In this document: piece after piece, positions 27,781 through 40,700 of the stretch
Layout: each line of letters starts with the position of its first letter
Numbering within the stretch: position 1 is the first letter of the stretch
Source of the DNA: Dirofilaria immitis
Lineage: Eukaryota > Nematoda > Chromadorea > Rhabditida > Onchocercidae
Assembly: GCA_024305405.1 (NCBI GenBank)
Contig: JAKNDB010000104.1
Coordinates: forward strand, 868,001 to 932,000
DNA length: 64,000 nt
Direction of reading: 5' to 3'
Program-made: the position numbers and the translations under genes
Notes under the pieces: generated by a model
The model's input: only the letters and a program-made list of their open reading frames with translations
Databases searched by the model: none
What the model was told of the DNA's origin: nothing

Positions 27781-30700
27781 TTACATCACTTCAAGCAAAA
27801 CTCTTAATGAACCTTGTGCTTCTAAACAGTGACCATCAGCATCAAGTGTAGCCAAGCACAGTTTACTGCGATTGCTGATAAATGGATTTGGTAAACTACA
27901 TACATCTGTCATATTTCGATTGGTGTTACTATTTCCTCCTGTTTGTTCATTTGTATGAGATGAGCTGATTGAATTCGGGAACTGACCATCAACAACTTCC
28001 AAACTATAAGCGTGGTTTTGCTGGAGATTGTGTTCATTTACCTTTAAAATATTATAAAAGTAAAATTAAAAGTGCATATAACTTCTCAAATATATACTTC
28101 AAAAGCTTAAAAGGATTGCGAAACTGGGAGCAAGACACCAATCATTAATTGAAGATAGGACAAAATAGTTTCACTAACATCAATAATTCAGCGTATTCTA
28201 TCAGATGCATACGAATTACTTTGAATTTCTAAAAATTTCTTGATATCATACAAAACATCTATGGCTTGTATACTAAGCTCTTGTAAATTTTGTTAAAATT
28301 TTTAGGCCGACAGATTGTATCTCATAAATATAATCCTTTACAATGCTCAGACAATGCTCACATTGTATGGCATTTTAAAAAGACAATGTAAAGTTTTCCA
28401 GCCAAGGAAAATTTTATAGTTTCATTTACTTTTCAATTGTTCAGCATTGAACTTTTTATTATTTCAACTACACACATTTTTCTGGACAAGAAAAAATTTA
28501 TAAATTTAACTTACTGAAATATTAGCAACATATGCCCCATTATCATTCGGACTGTTACTACTCGACACTGTTTCCTCGAGATTCGATAACTTGCCTTGTA
28601 GTATCTCCATTTTTCGGCAATCATTACACTTTAAATTTAACATTATTTCACCGCCATTTTGTTCTAGAAATTTCGATAAAGAATTCATGAGCGCTTCGAC
28701 CATGATGCCTTGTTTGCTGAATACCTGGAAAATCAAAAATATTTTATGAAAGCCATAAAGTGATTAACAAAAACTGATGATACTTTCCGTTAAGTTTAAG
28801 AAAGAATTTATTCAGCAAAAAAGCCATCCAAACCCAAAAGTTATAGAAGAATTACCTTATAGCATTAGTTCTTAAAAATCACATAAATAATGGAAAAAAC
28901 TATAACAAAGTTGAAAAATATTATAAACCTCTACTGTTATATGAATGACATACCTGAAGCACTTTCGTTTTTTCCGAAAATTTCAATATTTCAGCTTCAG
29001 AATCTAGATTACGATCAATTACAAATGAAGTATCCGGAAAGGTCAGAAGGAAATACGGGCAGTCAGATAAAACGGTTGCTGATACCGCAACTTCGAAACG
29101 ACTAAAAATTATGATTTGGAATTGAATAAATTGCGCTGCGAAAACAGCTAATATATGCAACATAAAAAACTCGGAACTAATTCGTAGTCACAATCATAAT
29201 ATGATAGTAAGATAACAATAATGAACAATAGGAGAGGCATGCGAGAATGATTGAAAGAAGAAAAAATTATGATATATTTGGAGCTAAATTTTATTCACGC
29301 AATATCAAGGAACATAAGCATAAAACTAAGCGATGAGAAGCGACTGCAAAAAAAAATTTACCTTTTACAATTTAATCCAGAAAGGAACATTCCCAAGAAG
29401 TTCTATTATGCTAATAGTACTCCTAATCTTCAAAAGTAAATGAAGAATTTAAGAAGACTAACTCATCGACATAGCGGCAATCACAGTCATAAAGTCGCTG
29501 CACCAGCAAAACTTCCTGTTTTGTTTCATCAGACAATGTAACGTATCCACAACTGATTCCAACAAGAACCTTAAGTAAAATAATGGACAGTTCCATTATT
29601 TAAAACGAAGCAAATTTTCCGCATAATTCTAGAAATATCATGCAACTCATTATTTTGTATTCCATTACTAATGCTTAGTTCAGTCAATTTTGAAAAGCAA
29701 CAAAATAATAGTAATTCAAGTTCGAAATCACAAAAAAGTTCTTGAAAGCAACCAAAAAACTAGAGATATTAAATATAAACGGTACTGGAATATTTGGTGA
29801 CGCCACCGAAAGTATCATTTTCTTAATTCCTTTCAAAGGTCCTTCTATTGGTCGTTCAACGTATCCACGGAAAAATGCAGCTCTCAAAGATAATCACAAT
29901 ATAGAATGAATGAAAATATTACTGCAGGACTTTCAGTTAAAATAATGAATGCAAACTGGGCTTCATTTATTTATATCTCGTTTTATTTTATTTTATTTTT
30001 TTTCTCTTTTCCGTCTAATATTTTATCAGTCAGTTCAAAGATTCATTTTTAACTTAATAATTAACTATCAGATACTACTCATTTCTGTACTAATGTCCTC
30101 TCAAAAAGATTGATTATTTAAATCAGAACAATTTTCAGAAATTTCCAGCAAGCAATAAAAATAATAGAAACAAAAAAAATAGAAACTCGCCCATAGAAAG
30201 GTGTACGACGAATAATATTGAGATATGCTCTTCGGCAGTTATGCTTGTTCTCAAAATGCAGCTTAATATTTCGATATTCTTGAAGAATCCGTGTTTCCAA
30301 ACCTTTGCAACCGATAATTGGAATACCAAATAAATGAAACGTTTTGACACTATGTCGATATTTCGCCGGAAAAAACATTTCTATTCTCTCTCTGCAAAAT
30401 TTTTTCTCTTTATTGCGACCAAAATAAATTTTCTACTAAATTGATTGCAGGAATTCTTGACCGAATCGAAAATAGTACCAGCTTGAAATTCCACAAAATG
30501 GTCGTATTTTCCCAAATTTTCAAGACTCTGAAAATTTAAAAAAAAAAATCACATACGCAAACATATCCAGCATATCTGTGTCTTCACTCGTTTCCAAGTC
30601 GATTATCATTTGTAGGGCCGCTAATTTTATATTTGAATCAATATCGCATATATATCGACCACCTAGAACTTCTTGCTTCGCACTTCTATACAATATTTCC

Positions 30701-32339
30701 GTTAATATTTCATTTGCATAATTTTCCTCCAGCTGAAAAGTTTATACAATAATTTGCTATAAAAAGAATAGATCTACACAGTGGCGATCCTGGATTATGA
30801 GACTTCAATTCGAGCAGTAAATTAATTTTATATTAACGTCCCATTAATTTCCAAACTTTCAAAATTGTCTTGCTTTACAGTTTGTGGCATTCTCACTTTA
30901 AAAGATGCTTTAATTCGTTAATACTCGCTGATGTGACTTAAACAGTATTAGAGATAAGCTAAGCTTTATGCACTTCACACTCTCGTTGAACGGAAAGCTG
31001 AACATTTCGCTTCAAGATAAGAAGCGGTTCATCAGCAACTGATTCATTACTTTCAGCACTCGTAAATCTCTGCAAAAATTGCATCCAGCTTTTTCGGATC
31101 TCATACGGGTTATGATGAGGCTTCAGCTGCACTTCTGCAAAAACCAAATGTCAAATTTCGAAAATCGTTAAGCAAAAGAAATACAGACTTTAATAAGAAT
31201 TTACTAATACATAAGTTTTTAATACATAGAATTTAATACATGAAAGAAATTTAATACATAAGTTCTAGCATACCCAAGAATTTAATACATAAGTTCTAGC
31301 ATACCCAGCAACATACCCAACAAGTCTGATACCATCCACAGAGCGCATACTTGTTCAAAAACTTCAGCAACGACACCCAAATGATCAGAAAGCAACACCA
31401 GCAAGCTTGATGCTGTTGCCAATTTGCCACCAACCACAGAAAATTTAAGACCTATGATTAAAAAAGTTCATAAGTCATGACTAATTTAGAAAGATTGAAC
31501 AAAACATGAACAAAAATTAAACAAAACCCATTAAAAAACTGACGATATGTTCGCTAAGGCATTTTTGAAATTGCACAAAACCACGACACCTTTACATGAA
31601 AATGAAAAAAAATAACCAATAGTTACAAAATCAAGGTTCGAAATCACTAAGTAAGTAATCGTAAAAGATTTTAAACTCTGTGAGAAAAGAAATCTAAAAA
31701 TTGATGACAAGAAGAAGACAGGACAAAAATGCAAACATTAAATGCTAAATTAGTAACTAGCAATTAAAGATTCAACAATTCAATGTGAGTAAGCATCAGT
31801 ATGAATGAGGAGGCGTACTGGCCATGAGATATAGAAGATGCAGTGCATTCAAAATAAAATAACAAGCTTCTGAGTTTGCACTTATAAACTAATGCTTTTT
31901 GAAACTTAAAAACTTATCGAAATTCTAATTATAATAAAACACCTACGGAACCAAACAACATTTTCCACCTTTGTGCGTAGTAGATAAAATGAAAATCATA
32001 TAAAACATCGTCTAACAAAAAATCCATAATAAAATTCTGAAATCTTAATTTTAATACTTCTTTCTTCTTCTACTAACTCATATTCCAACTTGAAAATTCA
32101 ATTACCACTAATCTGCTGTCAAATACAATTTAATTTATTTTCTTCTCATTTCTACCAAAACTGTTGCAAACAAAGAAATTAATACTAAAAATTGGAAGGA
32201 AAAACTAACCTCCTTCATCAGCCCAATAAATTGTAATATCCAGCGAATCGTCTAATGTCGAACTGATAGGCGTTGATAGCCGGGAACAACCATGTGAATT
32301 CGCATCAAGCAAACTCAAATTGAAAATTTTTGAATTCAT
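27781..32339 (-). CDS. FRMD8: FRMD8-like FERM-domain protein
   Basis: FRMD8 (iTAP; Bili in flies) is a FERM-domain adaptor that binds iRhom proteins at membranes and also affects Wnt signalling. Exon 1 is 32210-32339 (ATG at 32337-32339, start MNSKIFNLSLLD). The next exons give a FERM F1-like part with FEQVCALWMVSDLL (about 31315-31450), then EVQLKPHHNPYEIRKSWMQF followed by LQRFTSAESNE and LILKRNVQLS (about 30990-31140), an F2 part with VLGGRYICDIDSNIKLAALQ (about 30570-30730), YLNIIRRTPFYG near 30190, and FFRGYVERPIEGPLKGIKK near 29840. These blocks follow the vertebrate FRMD8 order, with EVQLKP.H.PY and FTSA the clearest matches. C-terminal exons follow near 29.5, 29.0, 28.6 and 27.9 kb, ending at a TAA at 27781-27783. 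The tail beyond the FERM region is serine and asparagine rich and does not look conserved. It is the first gene of the minus-strand series. Confidence 0.8.
31205..31322. repeat. Tandem repeat in an FRMD8 intron
   Basis: Units built on TTTAATACATAAGTTCTAGC followed by ATACCCA repeat in tandem. Two full 30-bp copies are at about 31250-31280 and 31280-31310, with several partial copies (TAATACATA) to the left and an ACATACCCA remnant to the right. The array lies in non-coding sequence between FRMD8 exons. Confidence 0.7.
31926..31995. repeat. Dispersed element, copy 2, in FRMD8 intron 1
   Basis: This 70-bp segment matches 27155-27224 with about five substitutions, including the stretches ATAATAAAACACCTACG and CACCTTTGTGCGTAGTAGAT. 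The long inverted-repeat tail of copy 1 is not kept. Two copies 4.8 kb apart in the same orientation suggest a dispersed family. Confidence 0.7.
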
Positions 32340-35300
32340 GCTGTTCGAATTCTATGCATCAATATCAACATCCAACTAGGTAAGCCTTATTTTTTTTTAT
32401 TTTCCCTTTTGAATGTACCTTATAAAATTAAAATTTTTAATGTGCATCTGTACCTTAATGTATGATCGATTGGTGAATTATCAAATGTTTGTGCTTTTCG
32501 CGTTGACTTCAACTCTATGGCATTCGTTAATGCTTCATCCTGGATATGACATATACTTGAAAAATAGTATCTCATCAGCAACTCAAGACATGGATATTAC
32601 AAAATGAAAAAGTTGTCCTATATGTGCGCCATTTCTTTTCGCCTCTAAATACTCGGCCGAACATTATGGTCTGGAGTAAACTAAAACGTGAAACGAAGCT
32701 TAAGTAATCCTAAACACAGAAACGACAATTTAAACCGCTGCAATAAGCAAATCACGATAAAAAAAATAACTAAAGGATGAAATGATTTTCGAAGTATCAA
32801 CAACGATTAGAAAAAAATTAAGAAGACTTGTAAAATCAATGACCAAGGGTACCAGCTCAATTCAGATGATAAAGATTTGTTCTTCGCCTTTAATAATATT
32901 AAATAAAAATCTGAGATGGAAGCTTGTTTGAATTTCAATATTTTACGAATACCTGCTCTACATTCTGCAGCATAACATGCCTTTTTCAAATGAAAAGCTA
33001 TTACTTGATGATTTTTATGGAAAACTTTTGAAGATTAAACACAATAAGAAAGGACGGTCTACACAAATCTTTTTTCCAAAAATTAAAATTTTGAAGCATA
33101 AAAAATCTTTGGAAGCAATTATTTTTATTATTCTACTCAGTTATCACTAAATAAACATCTATCGTGTATCTAAATGCTTGAAGTAATAAACTAAAGATCG
33201 TTGGTTGATAAAAACGTCAACAAATAAACATATAAAACAACAAGTAAATGTGATGATTGAAAAATAGAAATTTGATGAAATAAGCGATTACGCAATGGAA
33301 AAATACCGGTAATGAGCGCTTCAAAGGATTCAAATTAATATAAGATGATCCATCAAACTTTTTTGTTTTGTGACTTCCTGCTCATCTTTTAAACCATTCA
33401 TTTTTCGATAATTCTTGTCAACTGAAATAAAATATCATTATATTAAAGTACTATATGATGGATGACATGCGCTAATGAATCGATACGTAATATGTGCTAC
33501 ATCGAATTTGCAAATAATAAATGCGAAAGAAGGATGCGCAACTATAATTTCACTAAAATTTATAAGTTAAACTAATCCCAAAAACGAAGAGCCACTAGAA
33601 CTTGAAATGATAGAAACGAAACATAGATAGTTTAAGTAATACATAATAATCTGAATATCGTGAAATTGCATTGTATACGTTGTGAATTTTTGTTTGCGAA
33701 TAATTTTCAATATTTACAGAAAACATTTCATTATATACGTGAAATAGCGATATGAATAAGTAGCAGGAATAGATAAGCCTTCCGAAAAAAATGTAAATGG
33801 CTTGCACAATCAAAATTTTAATCAATTAATCAAAGACATAAAAATGATATACCTCATTAATTGTACTCACAAACAGCTGAAATTGTTTCCTGCCATTCAA
33901 GAAATTGAATAAACATTTTTCAAAATCTAAAAAAATTATTGCATAAGTTATAAACATACAATATCGCATATTAAAACAAACGCTGAAATTATTCAAATAA
34001 TGTTACTGTACATAAAAACATGGTCAGTGACAACAAAATAATGTGATAATAACGTAGAGAAACTGGTGAGCATTATTAGTATACAATGTATAATTTGATA
34101 TATTTCCAGATCATATATCTAGCTTTCATAGGTTATCAGCTATTTGACACATCGATTACGCCGATCAATATATGTGATGTAATTAATACTTATGGAATTT
34201 CAGAGGATTCTGAAAGATTCTCTTGCGCATTTTGAAAATGCAGAAAAAATTAAAAATGTATCGCATCCTTAAAATCTGCCTGAATGCTAATGGAAATTAG
34301 TAAAAATAATTTGATATGAAAAGAGAGTTATGAATAGCTATTAAAAGTATTTATTATCAAAAGTCACATTTCATGACCCATTATCTAGGCATGAATTCAT
34401 CATTTAATTTCAATAGCCTATGTTCAATTTCAATTAAATTGGTCTTTAAATAAAATAGAATTCTATAAAAATATAATTATGGTACTGGAACACAACAAAT
34501 GACGATAATTCTAATTTAGAAAAAACATGTAGCTAGAAAATTATTCATTGTGCTAGTCATTTGAATGATTATGTAAAACATCACCGATGATAATTTAATC
34601 ACCTTTTGAGAACTCCAAAAATTTCTATGCTTTAAAAAGTTGAAAAAAGTATTCCTGCAAAACAATCCATGTTTGCCCAAAAGTGAACAATTATAAACAT
34701 TTAATATTGATTGACTGAAGAATTCAGCTGACGTTATGAAGGCAGCACACAACAAACTCTTCATAATTTCTCTCTTGTTGTTGACATTGCTGTCAAAACA
34801 GACTTCCAACATTCACAATACCGATCGAGACAAAATACGGTAACGTAAAATGAATATCACTTCATTTTTAATTTGTTCTGACTCATATATACTCAAAAAG
34901 GAAGCGGTAAAATCCGAATGACAGTTATCTTTTTTGGTTGCAATGTTAGGTACTGTCAGATATCTCACACAACCAATTGCTATCTTCTAAGTTTGTCATT
35001 TCGAAATCACATAAGTCACGAGGAAATAACCAAAACTTTCGACAAATTTAAAATATTTTGAAACGTTGAAGAAATGATCGGACGGCTTGTTATTCATCCA
35101 ATTAGATTCTCAAAATTTTACTTAAGTGGTGCACAAAAATGGAATTTTTTGGAATCAAATAAGAAGAGAGAATTATTATTGGCAAGTTCATGAGAGCGTC
35201 ATTTCTACGAGAGATCCACTTCTAAACCATCGTATATGATTAAATTGCATGCTGTAATCGACTGAAGAGCAACTGAAGAGTGAACATTTATCGTAGAGAG

Positions 35301-35750
35301 AAATATTCCTCATCGCAGGATAATAAATGCCGGAAAAGTATCATATTCTAATTATCTTATCGACTGGTCAGTAGCAGAAACATTTCAAGAAACCGTCAAG
35401 ATAAATTTCTTTTAGATTTAAAAATTATTTGGTAAATTATATTTGATTGAAAATCTGATCATTGAAATTATATACCTGACTCAGAGAGTATGATCATTAA
35501 ATTCTTTTAATATAGCAAATTTTCAAACAAGTAGAAATGTTTCAGAAAATTTAATTCCTATGCTCGTCACATATTTTTCCAAACTCCTTCATCATATAAA
35601 TCTAATGTGCTAATCAAAGGTTATATATACATATATTTTAATATGTTGTGGTCTTTCAGGCACTAAATGCATAACCTTTCTAGACATTTATTTAACTCGT
35701 TGTGTAACGACAAGGAAAGCGTCCATCACAGAATTGAAATGTAATGACAT
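32340..35750. other. Intergenic region, no firm gene
   Basis: No gene can be modelled here. Two weak hints on the minus strand may be exons. A splice-bounded piece at 33307-33377 reads FDGSSYINLNPLKRSLP, with an AG acceptor and a GT donor in place. A frame at 34516-34812 contains an internal hydrophobic segment after MKSLLCAAF. They could not be joined into one protein, and neither matches a family I know. Confidence 0.45.
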
Positions 35751-35924
35751 ATGCGCATCGTTCGGTCACTAAATTTGCTATGATAACGTTATGGAAACGG
35801 GAAGTTTTTCTTTGAAAGAGTCAGAAGGGAAAATATTCAACACAGCCAAGGAAGTGGTAAAAGTTTATCAAAGAAAAGGTCGAAGCCCTAAATCTCGAGA
35901 TTTAGTGACAAATGTTATGCGCAT
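35751..35924. repeat. Imperfect inverted repeat, possible small mobile element
   Basis: The left arm at 35751-35774 begins ATGCGCAT and ends GGTCACTAAAT. The right arm at 35900-35924 is its approximate reverse complement, beginning ATTTAGTGAC and ending ATGCGCAT. About 20 of 25 positions pair. The 125-base interior is less AT-rich than the surroundings and holds most of a small open frame. Confidence 0.45.
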
Positions 35925-35949
35925 GTTTTTATATGATGTCGGTCCATAA
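35791..35949 (+). CDS. Possible 52-residue open frame inside an inverted repeat
   Basis: An ATG at 35791 opens 52 codons ending in TAA at 35947-35949 (start METGSFSLKESEGK, later VYQRKGRSPKSRDLV). Composition is balanced and basic, unlike the random AT-driven frames nearby, which is the only reason to list it. It runs through the right arm of the inverted repeat at 35900-35924. No family is recognised, and it may be a piece of a lost gene or of a mobile element. Confidence 0.25.
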   Translation: METGSFSLKESEGKIFNTAKEVVKVYQRKGRSPKSRDLVTNVMRMFLYDVGP

Positions 35950-36482
35950 AAATTAGGTTGACAAGTCATCATATAATGCCAACTTTCAAAAATTAAGCTA
36001 TAACGTCCGGAAATTTAAACTATGGAATTTATCTAAGATGGGCGAGAGAAAAAACCGATAGAAAAATAGTTTTTTAAGGTCATTTGAAATATTTGCGGTT
36101 CAGCTGGCGTGCTTAACATCAGGCGAGAATGAAATCACTGTTTGGTCATAACTTTATTAATGCCTGATTAATTAGTAAAGTCCCTTTAATGCTACAAAAT
36201 TTTATGTTCCAACTTCCCGAATGATTCTAACTGATGCCATTTCATGAATCAAGAATATAAACTGCAATATTGTTACTGTTACTGCTAAAAGACATGTGAA
36301 CATAAGCCTCAACATTACTTCTTACATTACATAAAGGAAGAAAATCTAGAAAACTATCGAATGGACAGATCAGTAATATCAAGGAAAAGTCAAACACTAG
36401 CCTCGTTAAAAAACCAAACTTCAGCTCCATAAAATTTCAGATTTTAAAGTAGTTTTTGGCTGTAATATAACGGTTGGTTCTT

Positions 36483-36990
36483 GTAGCGATTTCCACGACC
36501 TGTCTCGTGTAACGAGGGCTTTATGAAAATACGTGGGCAAGATGCTTGGGAAGTATTTCATCACGTGGTGGTAGCGTTAGGCCGGGGTCACCATGTCAAC
36601 AGGCTGTTTTCGGTTTTAGGAATTTTAAGGCTGAAAAGTGACTAAACTAGATCGGGTGAACTTAACAGGGAAAAAGCGTGAAATGGACGAGCCTTACCTC
36701 CGGAAGCCACGAATAGTCTACCGGACCGGCGTGCCCAACCCTTGACGCTCGATCAATACAGCGCTGTTCTCGGTAAGTCCACGTTTTACCCATCGGGTAA
36801 GTCCACATTTTACCTTCGTCCGCTCGAAAGAATTGGTTCCTACCGTGCCGTAATAGTCTTTGCCTGGTTGATGCCGTTTTTACCCAAGAAAAAGCCGTGG
36901 CGGTAGCTGTGAAGGATAATTATTTAGAAGATGCATGCAAAAAATTCCTCAGACTGCTGGGGTCATTGGCGGGGATGCCAAGTCTGAAAT
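36483..36990 (+). ncRNA. GC-rich structured island, candidate non-coding RNA gene
   Basis: This island is clearly richer in G and C than the surrounding DNA and has no long open frame on either strand. Its ends can pair: AGCGATTTCCACGAC at 36486-36500 faces GCCGTGGCGGTAGCT near 36894-36908, with most bases paired including G-U pairs. Inside are CTCGT/ACGAG (36504-36516), the palindrome ACAGCGCTGT (36758-36767), two GGTAA/TTACC hairpins (36772-36814), and further right a CAGACT/AGTCTG stem with a nested TGGC/GCCA hairpin (36950-36987). A closing stem around a body of about 425 nt is the kind of plan seen in SRP, RNase P or similar RNAs. However, I could not find the invariant motifs of SRP RNA (GGAAACGGAGCAGG type) or RNase P (ACAGNRNA type). 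Strand is assumed, since the pairing works on both. Confidence 0.4.
36772..36814. repeat. Two tandem short hairpins
   Basis: GGTAAGTCCACGTTTTACC at 36772-36790 and GGTAAGTCCACATTTTACC at 36796-36814 differ at one position. Each can fold on itself through GGTAA/TTACC. They lie inside the GC-rich island and suggest a duplicated RNA stem-loop. Confidence 0.75.
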
Positions 36991-37770
36991 GTGTCATTGG
37001 AAGAGTTGCCATATTTGAATTGCTAAAACATCTAATCGAAATTTTTAATAGCAAAACATGAGAGAAACAATATTCAAGGAAAATTCAAATGCTGATTTGA
37101 CAAAATAGTCCACTTATTCAGTACAAATTGATATGTCATAAGTGGTAGTAATAGGCCAATGGAATAAATTTATGATTCAAGCTGTTGAACCATTGTCTCA
37201 ATTTGTCATATCTTAGACAAAAAAGATAACGAAATTTGGAATTTTTTTCGGTTGTCTTGACTTTGAAATCCTGAATTAACTTGAGAAGCTTATTACAACT
37301 GTCTAAGAAAAAGATTTCTAAAACATTGTTAGAATTCATTGATTTTCGAAGACACACACATTTTTGGAAGCAATTCGAATTAATTGAATAGTTATTCAAT
37401 AAAATTCATTAAAAATAGAATTATGGTTACTGACACTTGTTAAAATGTAAGTGAAATATAACAGGTAAATATTTAGCAAATCTCGATAAGTTAATAAAAA
37501 TTCCGGAAATGTGAATCTAAATAACGGAGATTTTTTCTTTGAAACTATTGTTGATCCTTTGGATATTCGGCTGTGTTTGGCATGATGTCCATCTCTTTCT
37601 TGGCTTCTAGAATTGCAGTACCGATTGATTATGATTTTCCCGAAAGGGGTGGTTATAGGATTAAATATTCCATAAGTAATGCTTGATCTTTTCATTCTTC
37701 ACATAGCTATTATTTCATCGTTGCAGATAAAGTTGAAAAAAATCGAAATCTGGTATGTACCAATGGACCA

Positions 37771-40700
37771 ATGTATCGACCAGATGGTGGTACCATTGTT
37801 GTGTATGATTGTACTCTCTATCCACGCGGTACCCTAAATGACGACCAAGTACGGCGAACATTTCGTGTTGATGGATACCGGTGGGGAAATTCTAAAGGTG
37901 TTCATAATTTGAGCAATGGATTGCAGAAACGATATAATTTACTTTATTGCAAAAATGATCCACATGGCGATGATAGATTTATGTAAGTGCGGTCGTTATA
38001 TTTCTTTGATTTGTCATTGTTAAGTTAGAGGCATCTGATTAAAAAACTTCTATTATGTAGGTAGCTCCTTCAGCGCTCGAGATGGTAATTCATTAGGAAA
38101 TGACTATTTTCAACGGTAGACTTCACTTGTCCAGTTCAAACTTCAAATGATGTATTATTGTGCTTTTCTGCAAATACGATCTGTTTTATTTTAACACATG
38201 GTGAATAACAAGTATGAGTCTGTTATATATTATTTTAACACATAGTGAATAGATATTTGTTCACTATCTGAATCCTGCTTGTTATTTTGTTTGAAGAAGG
38301 ATTTGGTGTAATGATTATATATAATGTAATCAAATAAATTTAAAGTTTAAAAAATCTAAAATCCGAATAAGTCTAAAATTAAAGTCAGTTATAATGTGCT
38401 GAGCTGTAGGTTTTTTTTGAGATTTTTTTTTAAAGTAAATGATTCGATCGCAGTTCATCCGTTGAGATTTCAAAAAAGAAAGAATTTTAGATTAACTAAA
38501 ATTTACAGACGTTGCGAATATTCGCGAGAGCCATGTGGTTTGGTACTTTTCCATTACATTGGTGACCATGTTATAGCAGCACAAATATCTGATAATGCCC
38601 CGCATGGAAATGCCAAACGAACCAATCAGCCATTTCTCCGAACGTTACCGATTATATTACAAGAAGTGAAGGAACAAAGCATCATGAACAATAATGCAGT
38701 TGAGGTAAATTTGAAAGTTGTAATCGGAAAGGATCTTGTTGCGATGATACAATTTATTACAATTATGAGAAGTCTTATTTTCTGGATTTTATCCTAGCAC
38801 AATAGAAAGTCGTTATCGTTTTATCATATCTATCCCATATTTCATTATTTTGAGTATGAAGCGGTCGATTTCTGTCTCTTGTTACATGTTATTTATTATG
38901 TGAACAGAGGGAATTAAAGAATTATAATAAGTTGTCATGCTTTTGTTCGAAAAAAATTATGAACACCAGTTTATCTGAATTCCGACAAAATTTATTCTTT
39001 CTCTTGATCTCTGCATTGTAATGTTGTCTTAGCCAGTTTTGCATCAACTAACGCTTAATGTTATTATTTTTAGTTCCGTTAATAGGCCAAAATACAGTTG
39101 GACATCCAAAATTGAAATATTTTTGTTGGAAATTAAATTTGCGTTAAAGAATTAAAACTGTCGGCTTCTCCTAAAATTTCAAAACATGTCTGTCATTAGA
39201 TTTATGATCGATTAACGGAGCAAAGTATTTATGATCAATGCTCGAGCAGCTCGCGAGTTACACCACGCAGATTACGTAACAAAGAGCAAGTGAGGAATGT
39301 GATGAAATCATTCCGACAGAAGTTAGCCCGGAATAGTTTGGTTAGTAGAAGTTTTAAATTTATTATTTGGATTTACATTTCAAATTTAAATTTGTATACA
39401 TTTACCATGGCCTCTTTATATATTATCGGTAACTTTATCGCACCTGGAAATGGGTGCGTAATCGAGAAAATACGCCAGAATCCTCTATGTGATTAGATAA
39501 ATGATCACGTCGATGTGATCTTGTCCTCACTGTACTTGACCATCGTTTTATGAATTTGGCATCATTTGTTCATCTCTTCAAGATACTTGATCTGTTCTGT
39601 TTATCGGTGGCGCGGTTGTGATTTGTTTTTAAATTGTATGACATTATATATCCACTGTGTTCGGAAATTGTCAATTTTCCACATTTGTTTTAAGGCAGAT
39701 AAAATTTTGAAGGATTTACAACTTATGAAGCAGATATTATGCGTTAGACTTTTTATGCTTGACATTTTCGTATGAGGAATACCTAGGAATTGATTACTAA
39801 AAATGCAAAACTTTGTTCGAAATGATTAATACACACTAGATAATATTGTTTTCAACTAGTTAAAGGCATTATTCTTAGTTTTTCATAATTTTTGCACTGA
39901 GTATGATTAAATCAATTTCATCGAATCAAGTTGGTTTTGCAGTACATCCATCCACGACCAACATCTTTATACGTTACCGAACAGGAAGCAACAGCGTTTG
40001 GAGGGCGTATTTTACGCAGACCAAAACCAGAATTAAGCAGAAATCAAGTTGTTGGAGGTAGTGTTTTCGAAGAGCAGGAAGAAATGCCAGACGGTCAACC
40101 ACCCGTTACATTGAAAAAAGCTCGAGTTGATGATGATTCGGATTCCAGCTATGCGCCGATTGATGTAACAACGGTTGATGTGAGTTAATGTCTCTAAGAA
40201 TTTTAGATTTTAATAAATTTTATATATTCCGTTTATAAAGATAAAGAAGAATTAATAAGTAGGATCATAATGGTTGTAGTAGCGGTGACAGACAAAATCA
40301 TGATCAGGCTTGAAGACAGCTTTTTCCTGTAAAAATTGAACTTTAAAGAGTTGTGTTTTGTCATATTCAGACTTTATAGCATCAAATTGTTTTGATAATT
40401 TCATTGTGAATAAAACGATTAATAGACTTTTGTCGTTTAATTTTATTTATCATTGATTTTTAGTTCCAGACTCAAAACATAAAAACAAGAACACCTTATG
40501 GACCGGATCATTCATTCATCCGACAAGGCGGTAAATTTCACCTCCTGATTGGTATTACTGGGTCAGTCGCATCAATCAAGCTTTCTGAGCTTATCACAGA
40601 ACTTCATAAGAACAGTCCTGAGGATAAATTGGTATATTCTGTGCAGTTTTTTCTGTAGGAATCTTTGAATTTTCAAAAGTAACTAAAATATAAGTTATCT

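Noticed and set aside
36571..36584. TTAGGC in the GC-rich island as a telomerase RNA template (nematode telomere repeat)
   Set aside because: Only one repeat unit is present on either strand. A template needs at least one and a half units, so this is probably chance.
36541..36700. SRP or RNase P RNA identity for the GC-rich island
   Set aside because: Loose likeness only (GGGAAG, GGGTGAAC). The invariant core motifs of both RNAs were not found, so I left the RNA unnamed.
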